A stretch of 64,000 bases of DNA from Zancudomyces culisetae (Eukaryota > Kickxellomycota > Harpellomycetes > Harpellales > Legeriomycetaceae). Location of the stretch: assembly GCA_001969505.1 (NCBI GenBank), contig LSSK01000071.1:1-64000 (forward strand), written 5' to 3'. Position 1 is the stretch's first letter; every line of letters starts with the position of its first letter. Positions 36,438-47,517 of the stretch are shown one piece after another. The notes under the pieces were generated by a model, which was given only the letters and a program-made list of their open reading frames with translations, was not told where the DNA came from and searched no databases. The translations under genes and the position numbers were made by a program.

Positions 36438-37883
36438 TCAACAAACTTTTGGATACTTATTTTTTAGTCCCAGATATTGCTCATTAACCATCTGCATCTC
36501 CTCTTCAATCCACTCATTTCCAAACACCGACTTATCACCCTTCATTTCCTTCTTGTTCTTTTCTGCCATTCTAGCCTTACCCTTTTTATATTGTTTCAAT
36601 AGCTTCTTGAATGATTTGCAACATATTCCTGCAACTTTGCTCCGCGCTTGCTTTTGTTGGCTTGAATCTCCATCTTTTTCTTGTGGAAACATATCATCAT
36701 CAAAAAAGTCTTGAATAACAGTCATTATTTTAACCCGTAATTTGTTTTCCTCCCTACCCAACCCTTCTTCAACCATCTTCTCCCCTACTTGCTTTCTTTT
36801 ATTTTCCAATGATTCCTTATACTTCTTGAACAATACCTTTATCCCCTTTTCCTTCTCCATTTCACTGCGGCTTTGTGTATTTCCTCCCAATAGACTCAAA
36901 ATACTCACCACCAAATGTCGTTGAACCTGTACACTCTCCTTTTCTTTCTCTAGTGCCACTAACAACTTCTTCATCAGCCCCCGAGAAATAACTATATCTT
37001 GTGCCTCTCTGTTATTCTGCGTTGCTGATGAAAATACCATCGCTATCTTACCCCTTATTTCCTCCTTTTGCTTTTTAAGACTCTTGTGTCGCTCATATTC
37101 CACATTTTCGACCTCAAAATTTGCTAACGCATCATATATCTCCTTACTCTTCATTACTTCTACACCATTATCTATATCATGCGACACCCCTTCCAGCTTG
37201 TTTAGGTATTCGATTAATTCTGCATACTTTATCTTTTCACTCCTATCTTTTGACACTGTAAAGAAATCAACATATTCACGTAGCTTTTCATTTATCTGAT
37301 CCGCTTCCGCTTCCGCTTCAGCTTCAGCCCCCTTACCCTTTGGTTTCATTTTATCCTCCAAATCCTTTTCTTTGACATTATTCACATTTTCTAAAGCTTC
37401 TTCAACTAATACGATCTCTTTTCCTACTTTCTGGACTTTTTCTTCAACTTTTCCCTCACTATCAATTTGAAATATCACCTGCTTTTTACCACTACCTAAT
37501 CCGTCTTTCCCCCCAATATACGCTTTGTAGTCTTTATTTGATTCATTAACATCCTGCTCTTCCTTTAAAAGTTTGGCCATCCGAATACCTGAACGCATGT
37601 CTATTTTGTAATGCAAACCCTTTTCGACTACCTGTCCTTGCTTTATTTCCTGAAACTCATCTGTTGCCTTGAAAACCTTTGGGTAGCATTTCTCCTCAAC
37701 ATTATGGATGCCCTCGCTTCCAGTAAGGTTGCCCGCGCTCGGTGCCAGTATACAAATGTAAGTTTCCCCATCCTTTTCGAATTCTCTCATTTCAATCCCT
37801 TTCCCCTCCTGAATCTCCCCGTCTGGTTTCACAAAGGCTAGTAATACCTTTAAAATTACAAATACTAGAAATACCAACCTCAT
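36438..37883 (-). CDS. SIL1: SIL1-like nucleotide exchange factor for BiP
   Basis: ER-lumenal exchange factor for the Hsp70 chaperone BiP/Kar2. Single exon, 481 residues. It begins with a signal peptide (MRLVFLVFVILKVLLAFV). The fungal Sil1 signature follows: CYPKVFKATDEFQEIKQGQ and VEKGLHYKIDMRSGIRMAKLL. After a low-complexity AEAEAEAEA stretch come helical Armadillo-like repeats. The C-terminus is ...KYPKVC with no HDEL/KDEL-type retrieval signal. The core domain is more diverged than the N-terminal signature. Convergent with ATP synthase b, 147 bases apart. Confidence 0.85.
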   Translation of the reverse strand: MRLVFLVFVILKVLLAFVKPDGEIQEGKGIEMREFEKDGETYICILAPSAGNLTGSEGIHNVEEKCYPKVFKATDEFQEIKQGQVVEKGLHYKIDMRSGIRMAKLLKEEQDVNESNKDYKAYIGGKDGLGSGKKQVIFQIDSEGKVEEKVQKVGKEIVLVEEALENVNNVKEKDLEDKMKPKGKGAEAEAEAEADQINEKLREYVDFFTVSKDRSEKIKYAELIEYLNKLEGVSHDIDNGVEVMKSKEIYDALANFEVENVEYERHKSLKKQKEEIRGKIAMVFSSATQNNREAQDIVISRGLMKKLLVALEKEKESVQVQRHLVVSILSLLGGNTQSRSEMEKEKGIKVLFKKYKESLENKRKQVGEKMVEEGLGREENKLRVKIMTVIQDFFDDDMFPQEKDGDSSQQKQARSKVAGICCKSFKKLLKQYKKGKARMAEKNKKEMKGDKSVFGNEWIEEEMQMVNEQYLGLKNKYPKVC

Positions 37884-38499
37884 TTTTCCTTTCCTTTTAT
37901 CTTTTCCTTCAATTCAGTATGTTTAAAGTGTTATTCTTTACTTGTCTGGGGAGTTTTTTGTGTTTTAGTATATAAAATTCAGTATTTAAAAGGATGTTTC
38001 ACTATGAATATATCACAAGTACCCTTTAAAGTAATATATTTAGTTGTTCAAGTTAGCATACCTCTTTTATGGCTTGTTGTAAATCAATTTTGAGAACAAG
38101 CAATTTTGGTTTATTTGGCAGCAATCCAACTAGTGGAAGATTATCATTTGCCAAAAAGTACAAAGCAAAAAATAGCTGTGGGTATTCGTGTGCGCCATTT
38201 GCTATTTTCCACGAATTGGCATTTTTTTCGTTTGCATTCCAGGAAAGGAATAACCTCTTTTATTTTCTTGAGCCTTAAATTTTCAAGCCTTTTGGGCATG
38301 TGGGTTTTACTTTCATTTTTTGTTAGTTCTCCATTATAGTGTAGGATAACATTCTTGTCTATGTAGAGGAATACAAAACTCCACGTAGTAGATGAATATC
38401 TATATTTTGCAGAGATTCTTTTTATTCATGAGTAACGCACCTGTTTATGGATGAACTGGACAATGTTTGACATGCTATAATTTTTTTTTCCACTCTAAG
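37884..38499. other. Intergenic, no gene seen
   Basis: SIL1 promoter side and 3' side of the small spliced gene. No exon was recognised. Confidence 0.5.
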
Positions 38500-38929
38500 C
38501 TAGTCGGTAAAAACTTTGGTACCAGTAACTATTGCTTGAAGTACAGGGGAATCAGATAATTCACAAACACCACACACTCTCTTATGCTGATATACACGTA
38601 CACGTAGGTGTACACAGTATGATGTGAATGGTAATTCTGGGATCAATACCTTCAGACCAGAAACACATTGATCAAAAAGCTTGAACAAGCAATCCTCGGG
38701 CTGGTGATGAATAAACCCAATATTTATACTAAACTTTAGCCACCAACATTTGTGCTAACCTCACTGTACTATTCAAATTGGGTAACATTTTATATATTCA
38801 CTGGGACACTAAATGGCTTTTTAGACCATGAATTTTGTATCCTTTTGATAAGGTAATACCCAAAGCTTTGCCGGCGTTTTTTGTTGGGCTAACACCACGA
38901 AATAGAGCCTTTCTTGTATTTTTCTCCAT
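38500..38929 (-). CDS. Hypothetical small protein, two exons
   Basis: Not recognised. Exons 38929-38802 and 38728-38500 join in phase across a 73-nt intron with GTGAAT at its start and TTTAG at its end, giving 118 residues. The N-terminal half is basic (MEKNTRKALFRG). The second half has FKLFDQCVSGLKVLIPELPF and KRVCGVCELSDSPVL, with Cys residues in a CxxC arrangement. The case for a real gene is the exact in-frame splice and the protein-like composition. Without homologues this remains tentative; it could be a decayed gene. Confidence 0.35.
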
Positions 38930-40872
<1,943 letters not shown>

Positions 40873-41620
40873 ACCGAAGGCGTATTTTTACCATCTTATT
40901 ATTTATTTCGGGCCTAGTTGTTACTTTGATTAGATATTCTACCTCTTTTGTTATTCGGTTCTCTATATAAAGTGTTAGTGTTGTTTTTCTCTCTTTTCTG
41001 ACTTTTTTCACTCGTTTTTTTGTGTGTATGGGTAAAACGGTGCAGAAAGCCCTTGGATTTGAGTTTTTTTATCTGTGAGCCACAAAGCATAACAAACGCT
41101 CAAACCATGTTCATTTTGTCCTGTCAATACTCAGGTCAAATAGGAGTTCAAAGCAAAACCTTCAATTCTCAATGTAAAGTCATAATTATGCATTCTGAGT
41201 GTCATATCGGACACCATATTTCGCTAGCAGTGCTGAAAAAAAGAAGATTAATTCTACCTCTTCTCACTCTTTTTTATTAGACCATCGCAAAACCAAGAAA
41301 TCAATGTTTTTGTAATCAAATCAGGTTGTCAGCTTTTTTTCTTTTTTTTCTTTACGTTTTAGTTGATGAGACATATCTAGAATTCTGAAATAGTGCCATT
41401 TTTCCACTCCAAAAAAAAAATTCCGTTAAATATAAAATTTTTTTTCTGATACATTTGGATTTGGACTTGCTTTCTGTCTATTTGTAATATTGCTTAACTA
41501 TCATTTGGTATATAAAAATTGTGATAAAAAAAAGGGACTTGGCTATTTGATCCATTCTCAATCCGAGCCACAATTTAAACAAAATATAGAATATAGAAAA
41601 CATAGATATAGAAACATAGA
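40873..41620. other. Intergenic between Ran and Tim17
   Basis: Ran 3' region and Tim17 promoter. The open frame at 41020-41280 has no recognisable features and was not called. Confidence 0.5.
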
Positions 41621-42399
41621 ATGAGAGGCTCAGATACTACTAGAGATCCCTGGTAAACACTACTGCAAATTTTCTATAATAAATATGGCGTTTTAACTGA
41701 TTAGTAGAAGCCTAAGACTTACCATTCTCCAATTATGTATATTTAGTCCATGGGTTATACTGAATGATGCCGGTGGTGCATTTTGTATGGGTGCCATAGG
41801 TGGTGGCGTATGGAACTTTATCAAAGGTGGAAGAAACTCCCCACAGGTAGGTTGATGCTTTATTAAACTCTTTATCACTTTTTTGGCAATTTATTCGAAA
41901 GGAATTTACATGAAAAGGACGGGAAAAATGGGGAAATGGAGGGAGGTGTGGGATAGGTGAAACACTATTTTATCAAGTTTTGTTGGACCAGAAAAAAGAA
42001 TAATCCGTGCCAGCCTGATTTCCCTTGGACAATAATAAATCCACCAACAATTACTTATCTTGCCAATTTATAAATTATTAGGGCGAGAGATTCAGAGGTG
42101 CTATGGCAGCCATGCGCGCCAGAGGTCCTGTACTTGGAGGAAACTTTGGAATATGGGGTGGTATGTTTTCGACTTTTGATTGTGCAATGAAAGGTCTCCG
42201 AAAAAAGGAAGATCCTTGGAATTCAATAGCCTCAGGTGCCATAACTGGTGGTTTGTTGGCCTCTAGAGGTGGTGTAAGAACCGCAGCTGTTTCTGCAGTA
42301 TTTGGTGGAGTTCTCTTGGCATTGATTGAAGGCGTTGGTATCGCTATTTCCAGAATGTCTGCTGGTGCTCAACCCCAACTAGCTCCTCCTCCAAATTAA
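41621..42399 (+). CDS. TIM17: Mitochondrial import translocase subunit Tim17
   Basis: Core of the TIM23 inner-membrane translocase. Exons 41621-41652, 41747-41846 and 42082-42399 join in phase to 149 residues. Junction one rebuilds [16 protein letters not shown], the Tim17 N-terminal signature. Then [54 protein letters not shown] and [14 protein letters not shown] follow, with four membrane spans rich in Gly. Length is normal for Tim17. Confidence 0.97.
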
Positions 42400-44492
42400 A
42401 ATTTAGCAATGTTTATATACATGTATTTATGTGTATATATATATATATGCTTTTCTGCCGATATTTTTTATAGTTTTTTTTTTGTTTTGTTATTAGATTT
42501 TGTAAAGTTTGTCCAGAAAAGGATCATGATGATTTATACATCGTTGTTTTATTTACACTCTATAAAAGCCCAGTTAAATCATAGCGATATACTGCTCTGC
42601 TTGAGCTTCTTCCACTTTTTGTTCATCTATGTATCAATTGAGTAGATAGGGCGTTTTTAACAGTATAATGCTCACAAAACTATACACCTTTCCCACTAAT
42701 TAGTTAGCCATATTACAAAATGGATGGTTCTACAGGCTACTAGGTTGTTTTTAAATTTGGAGATGCCTATAAGGGATTAAGACCGATAAATATCCACGTC
42801 TCTTCTATTGTGTACATAACTGATGCGTGTGATGGGGCTATCACCACGTGTTAACCGAGTATTTCTTCTTTTTTTATAAATATACGACAAAACTACTACA
42901 CACACACACACATACAAAGCTATTCAACCAGAACTTCTTTTTTTCTTATTCAAGGGCATGGACACAGATGAACTCAGTTATTTTACATGTGCCAAGTTTT
43001 GTTTTTTGATCAAGATACAAGCGCAATCTGTTTTTATCTGAACTAGAAAAGAATGCAAAATTTGATTAAAACACATTAGACTTTCCACAATGATGTTTGT
43101 TCGTTTTTGTCACTTTTTTTATGAATACCCACTATATGTAACAGGTGCCTTTACATTTTTCATACTACATCACCACTACCGCGATGTAAAATAAAGCGCA
43201 AAAGTAAATAAAATGGTAATAATGCTTTGATGAGAGTAAATAATGGCTGTTAAAATTCCTTCATCAGAATGAAAGAATAAATGACCACACTTAAGTTTCT
43301 GAATGCGAAGAAAAAAAATTGGAAAAAAACTCGATTGTGATTAAAACAATACAAAGCGGCAATGTTGGGTTTGTTTTCCTGTGCTTTCTATTTGGCTGTT
43401 TGTTCATTTAGCATTTTCTACAAACTACAAGCAAATGGCTTATTGAGCTAATTGGAGTAAATGGCGAATTAAAGTAGCCAATTTCCACAGATTATTGTCT
43501 TTTATGCTAAATATTTGGAATGGGGAAAGGTCCTTTATGGGTTCCATGCAATATCGATTATCAGACTTGGTAGTGGGTGCCTTTTCTTTATTTTTTGACG
43601 TTTCGTTTTTGTTTTTGTTTTTGTTTTTACCTCTGGGTTTGATTTTGTTTACATGCTCACACATTTCAGGTTAACTATTCTGTGTTTTTATTTATTAATG
43701 ATGGCTTTTTTTTTACGTGCTGGCAACAAATTGAAAAATGCCAAAAAGAAAACAGCAAAATACAAAGGCAAAAATGATATCATGTTTGAGACTAATGGTC
43801 ATTGTTGGATGGGGGATAGCAGAGGAGGATTTTGAAAAATGCAACAAGTTCAATCACCAAGATGGTGAATATGCTCTTAATAATAATGCGATGGTAAGCC
43901 TGAGGCTAAATGGGGTTAATTTAAATCGGCATTTAGATTTTTTTCTCAATTCTTAGTTCCAAAAAGGAAAAAAAAAAACCATACAAATCATTAAAATGCT
44001 AATAATGTGATTTGGCTTATATGCACGAATTCTCAGTGGCTGTCGTATATTAGGGTACAAATACATACCATTTTATATGGCATTGAAAAAAGCAAATATA
44101 CATTTAAGGTGGTGTTAAGACAATATTCGTATTTCAAACTCTTTATGAACAGAAAATTAAAAGTAATATATCTTAATTCGCACACCAATTTTTTATTTTT
44201 AAACGCTTATTCACTCTTGACAAAAGTAGAATTTCTTCACTAATAACAAATTGGTGGGTTTGAACTTCAAGGTGAATAGGAACTACATCAATATTCAAAA
44301 AACGTTAATTTAAAGCTCGTCTAGAAGGGAGGGGAGATAGAGCAGGTCAAGAGAGAAAAAAGGAGTATATATCACTAGGTGAAGCAATCTTAAATATATA
44401 CAAACAAAAAATACCAGTATTTTGAAATATAAAAGCACAAAAGTAAGAGTAAAGTAAGAGTAAATACGTCCAAGCGGCAAACAAACGATAAA
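42400..44492. other. Intergenic, no gene seen
   Basis: About 2.1 kb, AT-rich. Short open frames (for example 43440-43664 minus, Lys/Asn-rich; 43653-43956 plus) have no recognisable features. Confidence 0.45.
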
Positions 44493-45509
44493 ATGAAAGA
44501 AAACAAAATCAACCCACTGTTTATAAAAACCAACAAAGATAAACACGATACAGGCATAAAAGAAAATGCAAGTTGTAGCACTTGGTCTCAGCACCAGTCC
44601 TCTAAGATCGCAACAGATAATACGGGACTGATATCCCCTTCAAATAGCGACATAATGACCGTTTGTGAGGATCACGTTAATAATAAAGATGATTTGTATG
44701 ATATACAGACTTACAGACAGAGAGGTAGTGATGAACTGACAATTGGATCAGGCCAGATGCTGGATTTACACAGCAAAACTAGCCCAACGACCGAGAAAAG
44801 TATCGATGAAAGTCAGAGTAGCGATACAATAATGATAAGCAACACGCACTCACATAGCAGTATCGACGCAGTAGCTGGTGATGGTCAAGCAAAGAAAGAC
44901 TCACCTATCATTAAAAAAGTATTTTTGTTTAAAGGGGGGAACTTAGAAAGGATCCCATCCGGCACAGAGCATTTTAACAAAATGAGCATAAAGCTCTCTA
45001 AAAACTCAATTAATAGTATGCGGTACAAGCAGCTAGTTGAACATGATCCAATTGTAAACGCATTATATGAACTGAGAGATAGCAGAGGAAATGAAGTATT
45101 TAGTACATTAACAGAGATGGGGAACAAACTTATTGGATTTTATTTTTCAGACTCGCAAGGGTACATACTATCTGGTACAACAAAGAGGATGCTAAACTTT
45201 GCAAAACTAAATCAAAACTCTATAAATATCATTTATGTTCCAATATACCAAAACAATGTGGAAACACTAAGTGTCATCAAAAACTCACGAATAACATTCA
45301 TACCTGCGTTTAAAGAGGAAATTATCAAAAAACTCATCAAAGCGTTTCAAATTAGTGCAACTCCAGCATTAATAGTTGTTAATGGTTCTGACTACCACCA
45401 GGTAACCTGTACTGGTTTGGAAGATATTGAAAAAATGCCCGAGGCATGTATTGTGACCTGGAAATCACATAGGGAAAAAGATGGATGGTTCAAAAGAGTA
45501 TTTGGGTAA
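44493..45509 (+). CDS. Thioredoxin-fold (nucleoredoxin-like) protein lacking CXXC
   Basis: Single exon, 338 residues. The first 150 residues are polar and low complexity. The C-terminal 150 resemble nucleoredoxin/tryparedoxin-like domains: KLIGFYFSDSQGYILSGTTK, then INIIYVPIYQNNVETLSVIK, PAFKEEIIKKLIKAFQIS, and the cis-Pro region ATPALIVVNG. Where active members have WCxPC, this protein has SDSQG, so no redox centre is present. It is therefore probably a non-catalytic member. The fold assignment is by pattern and moderately sure; the function is unknown. Confidence 0.6.
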   Translation: MKENKINPLFIKTNKDKHDTGIKENASCSTWSQHQSSKIATDNTGLISPSNSDIMTVCEDHVNNKDDLYDIQTYRQRGSDELTIGSGQMLDLHSKTSPTTEKSIDESQSSDTIMISNTHSHSSIDAVAGDGQAKKDSPIIKKVFLFKGGNLERIPSGTEHFNKMSIKLSKNSINSMRYKQLVEHDPIVNALYELRDSRGNEVFSTLTEMGNKLIGFYFSDSQGYILSGTTKRMLNFAKLNQNSINIIYVPIYQNNVETLSVIKNSRITFIPAFKEEIIKKLIKAFQISATPALIVVNGSDYHQVTCTGLEDIEKMPEACIVTWKSHREKDGWFKRVFG

Positions 45510-45908
45510 TGACACCATTTTCTGTATTTATCCAACTCGGGCTTCGGAGCAGCATACTTCATGGTTTATGTATAGTATAAACGTTATTTCTGTAAAGTAG
45601 TTAGAATCTGCATGCTATCTTAGTGCTTTAATAATTTTCATATTTCTTATTGTGTTTATTCTCATGTGTTTGAATGCAACATACCATATCTTTATTAATA
45701 GTAATGTATGCATATATTAAAACGTGTATCGAGAAAACATACTCGTACTGTAATAACCCACCTCCTCTCCCCTCACACACATAATACTAATTTTCTATTA
45801 TTGTTTTGTGCATGCCTTTTTTACAGAAAAGGGATATTTGCAAAGGTATGCTTTATTATAAATCTCATTGAGGGCTTGTAGAAAAAAGCGAAAAAAAGCT
45901 TGTAAAAA
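45510..45908. other. Convergent intergenic region
   Basis: AT-rich region between two genes that end towards each other. Nothing coding seen. Confidence 0.5.
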
Positions 45909-46496
45909 CTAAGGAGAAAGATATGCATCAATAGAGAAGAGCGGCATAAACAGGGATACTACACATCCTTCCGTTTTTGGCACATCTTTCTTTTCCCCAG
46001 GGGCCAGTGTAACAGCGCTTGCTGTTATAACACAAGAGTTATCTGCCTCGCAAACACTGTACTCAACAAATGGCTTTAGTGGGCCTGTTGCCTGAGTTTT
46101 TTTGACTATTGCCTCGGTAAAAAATGGGTAGCTGCAGTTCTCTTTTTGAGGCATGGCACTTTTCCTGGCATCACTTGAGTTTACCCATTCTTTAGCACCA
46201 ATCGAAGTGTATCCTACGGCCAAATCACAAACTTCTGTCAAGATATACTCATAGAAACTGCTGTGGTCATGGTCTGCCTCATTGTAGCTAGGTACTTTTA
46301 CGTACGCAAGAATGTGTTCGACGTCCTTTAATATTCCAAGTCTACCTATTGCTCTTTCAATATTATGTAATCCTTCATATTGAGTACACCCATCCTCCTT
46401 GTGCTCCATCTGTTCCACACTCAGGAGATGACTGGAGATTTGCAGTAGGATGTTTAAGATAGCAGTTATTCTCACGATAAATATTTTGATCTTCAT
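45909..46496 (-). CDS. Hypothetical secreted protein with scattered Cys
   Basis: Not recognised. 195 residues, single exon. It starts with a likely signal peptide (MKIKIFIVRITAILNILLQI, cut perhaps near residue 26). The mature part has six Cys (DGCTQ, VCDLA, NCSYP, VCEADNSC, EGCVV) suited to disulfides, and N-linked sites such as NCS. No retention signal or membrane span at the C-terminus. Probably an extracellular or wall-associated protein specific to this lineage. Confidence 0.55.
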   Translation of the reverse strand: MKIKIFIVRITAILNILLQISSHLLSVEQMEHKEDGCTQYEGLHNIERAIGRLGILKDVEHILAYVKVPSYNEADHDHSSFYEYILTEVCDLAVGYTSIGAKEWVNSSDARKSAMPQKENCSYPFFTEAIVKKTQATGPLKPFVEYSVCEADNSCVITASAVTLAPGEKKDVPKTEGCVVSLFMPLFSIDAYLSP

Positions 46497-47517
46497 TATT
46501 TCCCAAGTGCTTGTGTATACTGTCTAATTTCTTTGTGACCTGTAAAAAAAGAGAGTATTGTGTATCAGAAGATCTCCAAGTGGGATTTATAATTCTCCAG
46601 TAATGTAATACAAATTCCATTTTATACTCAAAGCTGTAAGCTTATAATTATGTGCTTGCAAGTCTAGCATCAATTATCCCTGAAACCGATATGTGTTATA
46701 ATTGATCCAATACCAGGAAAAGTTGTATACAGAACCGTGAATAGTAATTTTACACATATTTATATTGAAACAACAGGGATTCCCTCATATTGTTGACAGA
46801 TATTATCATGCTAATATAAGAACCTGTTATCATACTTTGATTAATCTGATTTTTTAAGAGTACTACCAGAGTAGTATTCTAAAAAGGATCAGAAACAAGA
46901 GCCTGGTACATACCATATGTGGGTTACACATAATAGCACTCTCAATGACGGGAATTATATATATATTTAGCTAACCAGTTCTTTCTCATTCTCTTTCTCG
47001 TCATGAAGAAGGAAGAGATGGGGTATTGTATAAACCAAACTCACTACAGCTATTGATTAAATTGAACCTGGTTTTTTTTATATGAGATATTTAAACAAGA
47101 ACAAAAAAGGGGCTTCATTAATTTAGAATATAAACGCAAAACAGAAAAGGCATTTAGTACCAATATTTGGATCTGTGTTATCTTTTTTTCAGTGTGCATT
47201 ACATGTAATATATTATTTAAGAAAAAACAAGCTTAAAAACAAGCGTGACTAAAGAGGAATGGTAAGGTGTCGGAAAATTAGGACATATGAATACCCTCCC
47301 TTAATATTATATATTCCCATGGTACTAGCCATAGTGTAAAATAAATAACATAATCATGCTACCGACATACGATAAACAGTAAATACATTTAATTTTTACC
47401 AAAGTAAAGCAACAGCCTCAATAATTGGTGATCGCAAAGCCGATAGTAGGAATAGTCTAAAAATATAACAGAATGTGCACTAACTATAACTTTATTCCCA
47501 AAAACGGCCATGTAAGC
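46497..47517. other. Intergenic, no gene seen
   Basis: About 1 kb between two minus-strand genes, AT-rich. Promoter side of the secreted protein gene and 3' side of the TAPT1 gene. Confidence 0.5.
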
